From the NCBI RefSeq assembly GCF_024978135.1, contig NZ_JANTEZ010000010.1, positions 1 to 64,000 on the forward strand: a DNA stretch of 64,000 nt. The letters run 5' to 3'. The translations under genes and the position numbers were made by a program. Below, piece after piece: positions 33,878-41,586 of this stretch. Position 1 is the stretch's first letter. Each line of letters starts with the position of its first letter. This stretch comes from Herbiconiux gentiana (lineage in GTDB: Bacteria; Actinomycetota; Actinomycetes; Actinomycetales; Microbacteriaceae). Below the pieces are notes generated by a model. That model was not told the origin of the DNA, did no database searches, and saw only the letters and a list, made by a program, of their open reading frames with translations.

Positions 33878-34174
33878 ATGTGCAGGAACATCCGGGTGCT
33901 CCACAACTTCGAGCCAGCGACGACCGACGACGAGGTGCGGGAGGCCGCCCTGCAGTTCGTGCGGAAGGTGAGCGGGTCGACGCATCCCTCGCGAGCGAAC
34001 AGCGCGGCCTTCGACCGGGCCATCGATGAGATCGCGGCCGCCACCCGGCGCATGCTCGACGAGCTCGTGACGAATGCGCCGCCGAAGAATCGCGAAGACC
34101 AGGCCATCAAGGGCCGGGAACGGCACGAGAAGCGGATGGAGCGGGAGGTGCGGATCCGCACGGCGGCCGTGTGA
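33878..34174 (+). CDS. DUF2277 family protein
   Basis: The 98-residue protein starts MCRNIRVLHNFEPATTDDEV, the conserved beginning of DUF2277, a small family common in actinobacteria and of unknown function. Many charged residues and an Arg/Lys-rich C-terminus suggest a soluble helical protein. TAACCT (33865-33870) ends 7 nt before the ATG, indicating a leaderless transcript. It is divergent from the ECF sigma factor with a 158-bp gap in which I see no other gene. Confidence 0.9.
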   Translation: MCRNIRVLHNFEPATTDDEVREAALQFVRKVSGSTHPSRANSAAFDRAIDEIAAATRRMLDELVTNAPPKNREDQAIKGRERHEKRMEREVRIRTAAV

Positions 34175-34275
34175 GGCGGGATGCGGCGGTGGGCGGCGTG
34201 AGGCTGTCGACGCCGCGACCGCTTGGTCAGCCGCTTGGCGGCGTGATCGCGGGGCGCGCTCGACGGAGTACCTAG

Positions 34276-34373
34276 CAGCGCCGCAGATGGCGCGGCCGAT
34301 CAGCCACCCGGCGGCGCCGCACGGCGCGCTGGATCGGCCTCGCGGCGGCGCCGCACAGCGCGCGCCCGATCAG
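34276..34373. repeat. Threefold imperfect ~30-bp tandem repeat
   Basis: Three units built on a GCGCCGCA...GCGC...GATC pattern start near 34276, 34310 and 34343, spaced 33-34 bp. They lie between the DUF2277 gene and the end of the HNH endonuclease gene, the last unit touching its stop codon. No function is apparent; hairpins within the units could terminate transcription. Confidence 0.5.
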
Positions 34374-35812
34374 AACGGCGGGCGGTCGGGAAGGTGAATC
34401 GGCGGTGCAGGGCGGGCCGGAGCACCCGGCGGCGAGGCCGTCGACGGCGACGTAGCGGGCGGCGACGTCAAGGACGGAGACGACGGCCATGACGATGGCA
34501 CCGCCGCCGCCGGCGACTGCACCTGAGGAGCACCCCGCAGCGGGCCCGCCTGACCGTGACCCGCGCCCCGATCGGGCGGGCGGGTCGTGTGCCGAGCACC
34601 CGAGGGCGACGTCCAGTGCAGTGCCCGACCTTCGCCTGCCTGCACCGTCCAGTCGGTCTGGTGCTTCACGGTGTGGTGCCGGCGGCAGAGGGCGGCGAGG
34701 TTGTCGAGGCCGGTCTCTCCGCCGTGGGCCCAGTCGGAGGTGTGATCGAGGTCGCAGCGATCGGCACGGCGCACGCAGCCCGGGAAACGGCACGTCTCGT
34801 CGTCGAGCACCACCGCAGCTCGCAAGTCGGCGGGCACCTTGTAGCGGTCGCGGCCGACCGAGAGCCGCCGGCCCGTGATGGGGTCGGTCAGGATGCGCAG
34901 GAACGACGTCGCCCCGGCGGCCATTCGGCGGGCGGTCTCGAGATCGATCGGGCCGTAGCCGACCAGTTCGACGGGGTCGACCGCCCCTGCCCCACGATCG
35001 AGCAGCGCCATGACCGGCACGGTGAGGTTGATGTTCGCCGTGATGCCACGCGCCCGGGCGGAGGTGTCGCCGTCGCGGTGGAGCAGCAGCTCGACGAGGC
35101 CGTCGGCCCGCAGTTGCGCGTGCGTGCGCGTCTCCTCGGGTGAGCGCAGAGCCCGCCCCAGCTGGTCGAGCGTGTCGTCGATGGCGTAGGCGGCCACGGC
35201 CGGCAGGTGGCAGACGAGCGTCGCCATGCCGTCGCGCTCCTTCTCGAGCCACACCGCCCGCTCCTCGCGCGCTTCGCGGTGGCGGGCGTCGATGGATTCG
35301 GGGTGCATCCGCTCTCTCACCAGACGCGCGTGCGACGCCAGCTGCGAGGGGGTCTGCGAATCGGCCTTGTCGAGCGCGGCGGACTCGAACTCGCCCCGCG
35401 CGCTTTCGGGCAGCGTGCGGGCCTGGCGCACCACCGCCTGGGCATGCGGGTAGTCGATGTCGCCGTTCGCCAGCAGCGCGAGCGTCGACGGCAGCGAGTC
35501 GCTCAGCGTCTCGGCCTCGTCGATGCGGCGAGCCGCCGTCGCCTCGGGGACGCGCAAGGTCGTGGCGACCTCGGTCACCAGTGACCGCCGCGCGTGCTCG
35601 AGGGAGCTGCCCGGCAGCCCCGCCAGGAGGTTCGCCTTGCGGGCAGCCGCGGCCAGCACCCGGACAGCCTTCGCCTCGAGCCTCGCCTGTTCGCGCCGGA
35701 TCACCGCCACCTCATCGGCATCAGCCCCGATTCCCCGCAACAACGCCTCCCGCAGGTCGGCGGGAGAGCGCGCCTCAGACGAGGCGGAAGCGAAGGCGAC
35801 GGAATGGTTCAT
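34370..35812 (-). CDS. DUF222/13E12-type HNH endonuclease
   Basis: The 480-residue protein has the helical DUF222 region (RRSLVTEVATTLRVPEATAA) followed by the HNH zinc-finger nuclease core: CRFPGCVRRADRCDLDHTSD, then GETGLDNLAALCRRHHTVKH. All Cys and His of the motif are present. Such genes occur in many copies in actinobacterial genomes; their cellular role is unresolved, and mobility has been suggested. The C-terminal 80 residues are Pro/Ser/Ala-rich low complexity. The gene is flanked by repeats on both sides (34276-34373 and 35907-35991), which is compatible with a mobile history, but no terminal repeats framing it were found. Confidence 0.9.
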   Translation of the reverse strand: MNHSVAFASASSEARSPADLREALLRGIGADADEVAVIRREQARLEAKAVRVLAAAARKANLLAGLPGSSLEHARRSLVTEVATTLRVPEATAARRIDEAETLSDSLPSTLALLANGDIDYPHAQAVVRQARTLPESARGEFESAALDKADSQTPSQLASHARLVRERMHPESIDARHREAREERAVWLEKERDGMATLVCHLPAVAAYAIDDTLDQLGRALRSPEETRTHAQLRADGLVELLLHRDGDTSARARGITANINLTVPVMALLDRGAGAVDPVELVGYGPIDLETARRMAAGATSFLRILTDPITGRRLSVGRDRYKVPADLRAAVVLDDETCRFPGCVRRADRCDLDHTSDWAHGGETGLDNLAALCRRHHTVKHQTDWTVQAGEGRALHWTSPSGARHTTRPPDRGAGHGQAGPLRGAPQVQSPAAAVPSSWPSSPSLTSPPATSPSTASPPGAPARPAPPIHLPDRPPF

Positions 35813-35906
35813 GAGCTTGTCTCAATCTTACTGCGTGGTCGTCACTGAATCAATCGATCGAGCCGATCAAATCGCCGTTTTCGAAGACCCGGCCATGACC
35901 ATCGAG

Positions 35907-35991
35907 GGCAAGCGCGGAGCGCGCGGCAGCCCCCTCGCACCACCGCTGAACGTCAGAACCCGACAGGGCTGCCGCGCGCTTCGCGCTTGCC
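35907..35991. repeat. 26-bp near-perfect inverted repeat
   Basis: Arms at 35907-35932 and 35966-35991 are inverted copies differing at one position, separated by 33 bp. The arms begin GGCAAGCGCG and end GGCAGCCC. The element lies in the 330-bp divergent gap between the HNH gene (35812) and a small membrane protein (36142). It could be a REP/MITE-like element or a cruciform-forming regulator site. No T-run follows, so a simple terminator is unlikely. I see no gene in the rest of the gap. Confidence 0.75.
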
Positions 35992-36141
35992 GATGACACC
36001 TGTGGTCGGCTCATGCAGACCCGCACTCCGATGGCCGAGGAGGTCTGCGCTGCGACTCCTCGAGACGGGCCGTTGTCGCATCGGTCGACACCTCGTCCAA
36101 AGGGGTGGAAACGGAGGGCGCCGAGTGGCTAGAGTTCGGGC

Positions 36142-36345
36142 ATGACGAGCCCCGGTCCGCTGAGCCCCGGTCGCTATCGCGCGACCCTCATCCTGGGCCT
36201 CGTGCTCTCCGTCGCCTGTGTGGTGATCGGCGTGGTCACCCTGGTGCTGAACACGAATCCGCTGTTCGGGTGGTTCTTCCTGATCGTCGGGGTCGTGGTG
36301 CTGGTGCTGTCGATCGTGCAGCTGTACCGCTCGAACAGGTCCTGA
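36142..36345 (+). CDS. Small two-span membrane protein
   Basis: The 67-residue protein has a short polar start (MTSPGPLSPGRYR) and two hydrophobic helices (ATLILGLVLSVACVVIGVVT and LFGWFFLIVGVVVLVLSIVQ) with a basic end. A promoter with TGGAAA (36106-36111), 18 nt and TAGAGT (36130-36135) ends 6 nt before the ATG, so the mRNA should be leaderless. Similar small membrane proteins are widespread in actinobacteria without known function. Confidence 0.75.
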   Translation: MTSPGPLSPGRYRATLILGLVLSVACVVIGVVTLVLNTNPLFGWFFLIVGVVVLVLSIVQLYRSNRS

Positions 36346-36376
36346 CCCGCGCCCGTTCGCCGGCCAGGCAGGCGGG

Positions 36377-36462
36377 CGGATGCGCGGGGCCGACTCAGCC
36401 GGTCGGATGCGCGGGGCCGACTCAGCCGGTCGATGCGCTCGATCCGCTCGATGCGGTCGATG
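36377..36462. repeat. Adjacent 27-bp duplication and 9-bp minisatellite
   Basis: A 27-bp unit beginning CGGATGCGCG occurs twice in perfect tandem (36377-36403, 36404-36430). It is followed directly by about three and a half copies of a 9-bp unit (CGATGCGCT, CGATCCGCT, CGATGCGGT, CGATG; 36431-36462). They lie between the small membrane protein and the tRNA terminator and encode nothing I can support. Confidence 0.8.
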
Positions 36463-36504
36463 TTGCCGTGCATCCCACCAGCACGCCGCCCGCCCGTGGG
36501 CAAC

Positions 36505-36528
36505 AAAAAAGGCCCGGAGGACCGGGCC
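36505..36528 (-). terminator. Rho-independent terminator of the tRNA-Gln gene
   Basis: On the minus strand a 7-bp GC stem (GGCCCGG/CCGGGCC, 36528-36511) with a four-base loop is followed by six T residues (36510-36505). It begins nine bases after the tRNA 3' end, so it should terminate the tRNA transcript. Confidence 0.9.
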
Positions 36529-36536
36529 GGATCTTG

Positions 36537-36608
36537 CTGGGGTACCTGGACTCGAACCAAGAACAACTGAACCAGAATCAGCCGTGTTGCCAATTACACC
36601 ATACCCCA
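36537..36608 (-). tRNA. tRNA-Gln (anticodon CTG)
   Basis: The 72-nt minus-strand sequence folds as a cloverleaf. The acceptor stem is TGGGGTA/TACCCCA with discriminator G; the D arm contains GTAATTGGCAAC. The anticodon stem is GCTGA/TCAGT with loop TTCTGGT, giving anticodon CTG (reads CAG, Gln). The T arm is CTTGG/CCAGG with loop TTCGAGT. CCA is not encoded. A strong terminator follows immediately. Glu is excluded because the central loop is CTG, not CTC. Confidence 0.95.
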
Positions 36609-36674
36609 ATGGCCTTCACCGGAGTTCGGGCCGTCGTCTACCCTAGCCTATCTGCGGCGCGCTGCCAAAAGCGC

Positions 36675-37136
36675 TCACAGCGGCGCGATCACCGCACTCC
36701 GCACGTGCTCGTAGACGACCGAGGTGCGCACGTCCGCCACCTCGGGCCGCTCCGTCAGCCGATCGATCACGAAGCCGTACAGCGCCTCGTTGTCGGGCAC
36801 CGCGACGTGCACCAGGAAGTCCTCCGAGCCCGACGTCACGAACACCCCGATGGTCTCGGGCAGCTCGCTCACCCACGACCGGAACCCCTCGATGTTCTTC
36901 CGCGACGGCGGCCGGATGCGCACCGCAATCATCGCCTGCACCCCGCGCCCGAGGCTGCCGAGGTCGACGGTGACGGTCGATCCGGTGAGCACACCGCGGT
37001 CGCGCAGGGCCCGCACGCGGTCGAGCGCGGTGGTGGGCGCGACCCCGACCGAGGCGGCGAGGTCGCGATTGGTGCGCCGTGCATCCGTCTGCAGTTCGCG
37101 CAGGATGGCCGTGTCGAGTGCGTCCAGCGAGGCCAT
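36675..37136 (-). CDS. Lrp/AsnC-family transcriptional regulator
   Basis: The 153-residue protein begins with the winged HTH (LDALDTAILRELQTDARRTN, then RDLAASVGVAPTTALDRVRA) and continues with the RAM ligand-binding domain (GVFVTSGSEDFLVHVAVPDN). GGAGG lies about 5 nt before the ATG. Such regulators sense amino acids or related metabolites and often control a divergent gene; here that is the DUF2000 gene at 37245. The intergenic region holds a repeated TTCGAT (in CGTTCGATGTACGGTTCGAT) that could be part of its site. Confidence 0.93.
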   Translation of the reverse strand: MASLDALDTAILRELQTDARRTNRDLAASVGVAPTTALDRVRALRDRGVLTGSTVTVDLGSLGRGVQAMIAVRIRPPSRKNIEGFRSWVSELPETIGVFVTSGSEDFLVHVAVPDNEALYGFVIDRLTERPEVADVRTSVVYEHVRSAVIAPL

Positions 37137-37244
37137 CCGGCCCTCCTCTCCGTTCGATGTACGGTTCGATAGCGAGAGTGTCGTGCGGATGCATACTATC
37201 TCCGCATCCGGTCGTACGGGCCGGCAGTCGAAGAGAGAGCACGA

Positions 37245-37733
37245 ATGCCCGCGACCCCCGCGTTCCGCCCCGAGGAGATCCTCACCCACGAGTCCACCCG
37301 GTCGGCGCGGCTGAAGTGGGTGGTGGTCGTTGACACGGCCCTCGAGCCCGGACGACTGGCCAACGCCGTGGCCTGCGTCGCCGCCGCCACCGGTGACGCC
37401 GTGCGGGGGCTGCAGGGGCCGGGTGGCGCGGATGCGGGTGGGGCCGAGCATCCGGGGCTCGCCTGGGCCGGCTGCACCGTGCTCGGCGCCGGGGCCGAGC
37501 AGCTCGCGAACGTGCGGGCCAAGGCCGTGGCTGCCGCGGAGTCGGCGGAGACCGACGACGAGGCCGTGTGGATCGCCGACATGCCGCTCGCGGCGCAGAC
37601 CACCCGCGTCTACGACGAGTACCTCGCCGAGCTTGCGCGCACGGCGCCCGATCAGCTGCAGTCGCTGGCGCTCAGCATCGTGGGGCCGCGGGCGACCGTC
37701 GACCGCATCGTGAAGAAGCTCAGACTGCTCTGA
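37245..37733 (+). CDS. DUF2000 family protein
   Basis: The 162-residue protein contains RLKWVVVVDTALEPGRLANA and DMPLAAQTTRVYDEYLAELA, the conserved blocks of DUF2000, a small soluble alpha/beta family related to peptidyl-tRNA hydrolase-2-like folds with no settled function. It is divergent from an Lrp/AsnC regulator that probably controls it. A -10 box TACTAT (37194-37199) lies 45 nt upstream, and GAGAGAG before the ATG could serve as ribosome-binding site. Confidence 0.85.
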   Translation: MPATPAFRPEEILTHESTRSARLKWVVVVDTALEPGRLANAVACVAAATGDAVRGLQGPGGADAGGAEHPGLAWAGCTVLGAGAEQLANVRAKAVAAAESAETDDEAVWIADMPLAAQTTRVYDEYLAELARTAPDQLQSLALSIVGPRATVDRIVKKLRLL

Positions 37734-37750
37734 GCGTCGGCCCGCCAGGG

Positions 37751-38065
37751 TCAGGCGCTGAGCGCGATTTCGTGGTCGGTGCCCGCGGTGCCGGCGGCGC
37801 GGACGTGGGCGTCCTGGAGGATCCAGGCGAGCGCCGAGCCGTGCCGCGGGTCGAAGTGCGCCGATCGGTGCCAGGCGTTGACGAAGACGTCGAGGCAGAC
37901 GGCCTCCGCCTGCTGCGGGTCGGCCACGAACTGCCGGATGAACCCCAGCACCCTCGGCGCCGTGCGGTCGTACAGCTCGGCGAACGCGTCCGTGTCCCCG
38001 TCGGCCGTCCGGGCGAGCAGCGTCTCCAGCGGGCTGCTCTGCTCGGGGCTTCGGTGCGGGATCAC
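37751..38065 (-). CDS. Sigma-factor-like protein containing region 2 only
   Basis: The 104-residue protein matches ECF sigma region 2 (DAFAELYDRTAPRVLGFIRQ, EAVCLDVFVNAWHRSAHFDP, RHGSALAWILQDAH), resembling the SigK group, but ends shortly after (TAGTDHEIALSA) without region 4, which normally recognises -35 elements. The start is a GTG at 38065 behind GAGTGAAG. No region 4 remnant is seen in the downstream 15 bp before the DUF2000 gene's end on the other strand. It could be a decayed sigma factor or a stand-alone regulator that binds core polymerase. It is convergent with DUF2000. Confidence 0.7.
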   Translation of the reverse strand: MIPHRSPEQSSPLETLLARTADGDTDAFAELYDRTAPRVLGFIRQFVADPQQAEAVCLDVFVNAWHRSAHFDPRHGSALAWILQDAHVRAAGTAGTDHEIALSA

Positions 38066-38175
38066 ACTTCACTCTGACATGACCGAGGAATCCATGCTCG
38101 CGTATCGACCTGCGCCCAGCCGGGATTCGCTCAGCGGCACCGCACCGCCTCGAGCCCGACGGTAGGCTCGCCCGC

Positions 38176-38793
38176 ATGGACGCTCCCCCGCTCGTGGTGA
38201 AGGTCTGCGGTCTCCGCACCGAGGCCGCGATCGACACCGCGGTGGCCGCGGGCGCCGACGCCGTGGGCTTCGTGATCGCCGCCGGCAGCCCGCGCCACCT
38301 CGACGGGGACACCGCCCGCCGGCTCGTCGAGCACACCGCGGGACGGGCGACCACCGTGCTGGTGACGAAGGGCATCTCGCCCGAAAAGGCCGCGGAGGCA
38401 GCTCACGCGGCCGGGGTCGACGTGCTGCAGGTGCACGGGTTCGACCGGCGGGAGGTGGGGCGGGCATCCGCTCTGTTCGCCCGAGTGTGGCGGGCGACGT
38501 CGCTCGACGCGGACGACCTCGGGTCGTGGGGCGAGGAGCTGCTGCTGATCGACTCGCCACGGCCCGGGTCGGGCGAGCGCTGGGATCTCGGTGCGCTGCG
38601 CGAGCGCCGCCCGGAGGGCCCCTGGCTGCTGGCGGGCGGGCTCGACCCCTCGAACGTCGCCCAGGCCGTCGCCGAGGCCGCGCCCGACGGCGTGGACGTC
38701 TCGAGCGGTGTCGAGTCGGCGCCCGGCGTGAAGGACCACGCGCTGATCGAGCGCTTCGTCGCCGAAGCCCGGTCCGCCTCGACGGTGCGATGA
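38176..38793 (+). CDS. trpF: Phosphoribosylanthranilate isomerase
   Basis: The 205-residue (beta/alpha)8 enzyme has the catalytic Cys at residue 11 in VVKVCGLR and the catalytic Asp at residue 126 in LLLIDSPRPGSG. VDVLQVHG and LLAGGLDPSNVAQAV complete the family pattern, with VDVSSGVES at the phosphate site. It isomerises N-(5'-phosphoribosyl)anthranilate to CdRP in tryptophan synthesis in the cytoplasm. No other trp gene lies nearby, so it is an orphan trpF. TAGGCT (38163-38168) ends 7 nt before the ATG, giving a leaderless transcript. It is translationally coupled to the next gene. Confidence 0.93.
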   Translation: MDAPPLVVKVCGLRTEAAIDTAVAAGADAVGFVIAAGSPRHLDGDTARRLVEHTAGRATTVLVTKGISPEKAAEAAHAAGVDVLQVHGFDRREVGRASALFARVWRATSLDADDLGSWGEELLLIDSPRPGSGERWDLGALRERRPEGPWLLAGGLDPSNVAQAVAEAAPDGVDVSSGVESAPGVKDHALIERFVAEARSASTVR

Positions 38794-39179
38794 GCGCGGT
38801 CGCAAGCGTCGACGAGTTCGTCGCCGCACTCGAACCGGAGCAGCGCGCTCAGGTGCTCGAGCTGCGGCGGGTCATTCTCGCGCTGCCGGTCGAGCTCGGC
38901 GAGCACATCAAGTGGAACTCGCCCAGTTACGTGCACGGCGGGGTGGACCGCCTAACGATGAACGTGCGCAACCGGGAGGGCGCTCTGCAGCTCATCCTCC
39001 ACTTCGGTGCGGGGCGGCCCGAAGTGAAGGGGGCGCCACCCGTCCTGACCGACGCGACCGGGCTCGTGCGCTGGCTGTCCGACATCCGCGGGGTGGTCAC
39101 CGTGCCGCCGGGCTCCGCGGTGCGCGAGCTCGAGCCGGCGCTGACGTCGGTACTGACCTCCTGGCTGCAGATCGGCTGA
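38790..39179 (+). CDS. DUF1801 family protein
   Basis: The 129-residue protein has the DUF1801 pattern: LRRVILALPVELGEHIKWNS near the N-terminus, followed by PSYVHGGVDRLTMNV and LILHFGAG. These are small soluble proteins of the YdhG fold without a known activity. Its ATG overlaps the trpF stop (ATGA), so it is co-translated with trpF although no functional link to tryptophan is known. Confidence 0.88.
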   Translation: MSAVASVDEFVAALEPEQRAQVLELRRVILALPVELGEHIKWNSPSYVHGGVDRLTMNVRNREGALQLILHFGAGRPEVKGAPPVLTDATGLVRWLSDIRGVVTVPPGSAVRELEPALTSVLTSWLQIG

Positions 39180-39365
39180 CGCGAGGGAACCAGAGCGCGC
39201 CGCCGGAACCCCCCGGCTTCCGACGTCGGTCGCAGAGTGGGCGGTGCAGAACTGAACAGCTGTCGGAACATCCGGAATCGCGCTCTCACGGGCCATTTCG
39301 CGGCGTTATGGTTGACCCACTCTTCACCCCTCGGAGAGAAGGAACACCGAACGCGGAGGACGATC

Positions 39366-40202
39366 ATGCCGTTTGTGACCACGGACGATGGCGCAGAAAT
39401 CTACTACAAGGACTGGGGCCCCAAGGACGCCCAGCCGATCATGTTCCACCACGGATGGCCGCTGTCGTCCGACGACTGGGACGCCCAGATGCTCTACTTC
39501 CTCGACCAGGGCTTCCGCGTGATCGCCAGCGACCGCCGCGGTCACGGCCGCTCGTCGCAGATCGGCACCGGTCACGACATGGACCACTACGCCAGCGACG
39601 CCTCGGCGGTCGTCGAGCACCTCGACCTGCGGAACGCCATCCACATCGGTCACTCGACCGGTGGCGGCCAGGTCGCACGTTACGTCGCGAAGTACGGCGA
39701 GCCCCAGGGCCGCGTCGCCAAGGCCGTGCTCGTCTCCTCCGTGCCGCCGCTGATGGTGCAGACCGACGCCAACCCCGAGGGCACCCCGATCTCGGTGTTC
39801 GACGGCTTCCGCAGCGCTCTCGCCGCGAACCGTGCCGAGTTCTTCCAGGCGGTCGCCTCCGGCCCGTTCTACGGCTTCAACCGTCCGGGCGTCGAGCTGT
39901 CCGAGCCGGTCGTCGCCAACTGGTGGCGCCAGGGCATGACCGGCAGCGCGCTGGCTCACTACCTCGGCATCAAGGCGTTCTCCGAGACCGACCAGACCGA
40001 GGACCTCAAGGCCATCTCCGTGCCCGTGCTCGTCACCCAGGGCGACGACGACCAGGTCGTCCCCTACAAGGACGCGTCGCTGAAGCAGCACGAGCTGCTG
40101 CAGAACTCGACCCTGAAGATCTACGAGGGCTACCCGCACGGCATGCTGACGACCCACGCCGACGTGATCAACCCCGACCTGCTGGCCTTCATCAAGTCCT
40201 AG
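39366..40202 (+). CDS. Alpha/beta hydrolase, non-haem chloroperoxidase/arylesterase type
   Basis: The 278-residue protein is a typical perhydrolase-group enzyme: IMFHHGWPLSSDDWDAQMLY with the oxyanion HGW, GHGRSSQ, the nucleophile elbow GHSTGG, Asp in VLVTQGDDDQVVP and His in YEGYPHGMLTTH. The catalytic triad is intact. Such enzymes hydrolyse aryl esters and can form peracids. No signal peptide. GGAGG lies 7-8 nt before the ATG. It is monocistronic, ending at the hairpin 40224-40256. Its codon use is notably optimised towards C-ending codons, suggesting good expression. Confidence 0.93.
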   Translation: MPFVTTDDGAEIYYKDWGPKDAQPIMFHHGWPLSSDDWDAQMLYFLDQGFRVIASDRRGHGRSSQIGTGHDMDHYASDASAVVEHLDLRNAIHIGHSTGGGQVARYVAKYGEPQGRVAKAVLVSSVPPLMVQTDANPEGTPISVFDGFRSALAANRAEFFQAVASGPFYGFNRPGVELSEPVVANWWRQGMTGSALAHYLGIKAFSETDQTEDLKAISVPVLVTQGDDDQVVPYKDASLKQHELLQNSTLKIYEGYPHGMLTTHADVINPDLLAFIKS

Positions 40203-40223
40203 CGGCTCGCCATTCGTGCCGAC

Positions 40224-40256
40224 GAGGTGCACCCGGGTCCGCCCGAGGTGCACCTC
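40224..40256 (+). terminator. Hairpin terminator after the chloroperoxidase-like gene
   Basis: A 10-bp perfect stem (GAGGTGCACC at 40224-40233, GGTGCACCTC at 40247-40256) encloses a 13-base loop. A short T-containing stretch follows (TTCGGCGTTT). It sits 22 bp after the stop codon. Confidence 0.75.
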
Positions 40257-40294
40257 TTCGGCGTTTAGCCGCCGCGCTCTGCGAGGATGAGCGC

Positions 40295-40942
40295 GTGCAG
40301 CAGAACGAGGGGCCGCGCCGGCCCGAGGTCACAACCGTCGAGATCATCGGTGGGCCCGAGCGGCTCACCGTGGGGCTGCACGAGCACGATCCCGCCTGGG
40401 CGACGGTCTTCGAGAGCCACCGGCGGGTGATTCAGGATGCTCTCGCCGACGTCCCGGCCGACGCCCGCCCCGTGGCGATCGAGCACATCGCCGTCGAGCA
40501 CATCGCCGTCGAGCACATCGGGTCGACCGCCGTGCCGGGGCTCGCGGCGAAGCCGATCGTCGACATCGTCGTGGCCGTCGGCGACATCACGGCCGAGGAG
40601 CACCACGTCGACCGCCTCGTGGCGGCCGGCTACGAACTGAGGGTGCGGGAACCGGGCCACCGCCTCGTGCGCACCCCGGAGCGCGACGTGCACGTGCACC
40701 TCTACCAGCAGGGCGACCCTGCCATCGCCGAGTACCTGCTGCTGCGCGACCACCTGCGCGCCGACGCCGGCGACCGCGCCCTGTACGAGAGCACGAAACG
40801 CGCGCTGATGGCCGAGAGCTGGGCCGACATGAACGCCTACTCCGACGCCAAGACGGAGGTCATCGCCGCCATCAAGGAACGGGCGCGGCGGGCCGCCGGT
40901 GCCGACGCGTCTCACGGAGGGGTCAGCGACCCACCCGCGTGA
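40295..40942 (+). CDS. GrpB/DUF4269-type nucleotidyltransferase-like protein
   Basis: The 215-residue protein has the GrpB family blocks: EHDPAWATVFESHRRVI, VEHIGSTAVPGLAAKPIVDI (GSTA-type nucleotidyltransferase motif with the DI carboxylate) and ERDVHVHLYQQGDPAIAEYL. Function is unknown; the fold suggests nucleotidyl transfer. The GTG start at 40295 follows GAGGA by 8 nt. Immediately before GSTA a 15-bp sequence encoding VEHIA is tandemly repeated, so EHI occurs three times instead of once. The gene's last 20 bp overlap the convergent gene at 40923. Confidence 0.88.
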   Translation: MQQNEGPRRPEVTTVEIIGGPERLTVGLHEHDPAWATVFESHRRVIQDALADVPADARPVAIEHIAVEHIAVEHIGSTAVPGLAAKPIVDIVVAVGDITAEEHHVDRLVAAGYELRVREPGHRLVRTPERDVHVHLYQQGDPAIAEYLLLRDHLRADAGDRALYESTKRALMAESWADMNAYSDAKTEVIAAIKERARRAAGADASHGGVSDPPA

Positions 40943-41501
40943 ACAGCCCCGGGTAGTCCGTGACAAAGCCCTCGTCGTCGACCTCCACGTCGCGCACGAA
41001 GCTGCCGTCGAGAGCCTCGTAGCGGTAGACGGAGGGCGCGATGCGCGTGTAGCGTTGGCGGTCGGCGGAGACCTGCAGCGAGGGGACGTCCACGTAGGCC
41101 GTGGTGATCTCGGCGCTCTGGCCGAGGGCGAGGCCGATGCGGCGGATCGGCAGCGTGTTGCTGAACGGGGTGGCGCTCAGATCGACGTCGAGGGCGTCGG
41201 AGAGGGCGACGAGCATCCGCCCGTCATCGCCCTGCCAGTGGCCGTCGCCGGTCGACCACAGCTCGAGCGCGCGGTTCGTGGAGTTCTCGACCACGCTGAC
41301 GTGCCGGGTGCGCCAGGCCTCGTCGCACTCGATGCGGTAGAACACCTCGAAGCCGGTCGATCGCTCCGGGTCGCGGTCGTCGGGGTCGGCGGTGATGTGG
41401 CCGACCGCGGTCGCGCCCGAGGGGGTGAGGGTGAGGGTGAGGCCCTCGAAGCCGCTCCGGCTCGACGGGACCCACGCCAGCGAGCGGGTAATGATCGGCA
41501 C
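40923..41501 (-). CDS. Putative glycolipid-binding protein (DUF1089)
   Basis: The 192-residue protein shows the DUF1089 pattern: GFEVFYRIECDEAWRTRHV near the middle, WSTGDGHWQGDDG, DVDLSATPFSNTLPIRRIGL and YRYEALDGSF near the end. The family is annotated as putative glycolipid-binding from structural work on a homologue; the physiological role is unknown. The start is GTG at 41501 with GAGGAGG about 6 nt upstream. It is convergent with and slightly overlaps the GrpB-like gene. Confidence 0.85.
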   Translation of the reverse strand: MPIITRSLAWVPSSRSGFEGLTLTLTPSGATAVGHITADPDDRDPERSTGFEVFYRIECDEAWRTRHVSVVENSTNRALELWSTGDGHWQGDDGRMLVALSDALDVDLSATPFSNTLPIRRIGLALGQSAEITTAYVDVPSLQVSADRQRYTRIAPSVYRYEALDGSFVRDVEVDDEGFVTDYPGLFTRVGR

Positions 41502-41586
41502 GGCTGACCTCCTCGCCGACGAACCTACTCCCCCGGGCGCTCGCCCGCGGGGGCTGGGTCTGTGGGGGCTGGGCCTGCGGACGCCG

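Noticed and set aside
34276-35991. HNH gene with flanking repeats as a transposon or group II-like mobile element
   Set aside because: The left repeat (tandem) and right repeat (inverted) are unrelated in sequence, so they do not form element ends; no target duplication seen.
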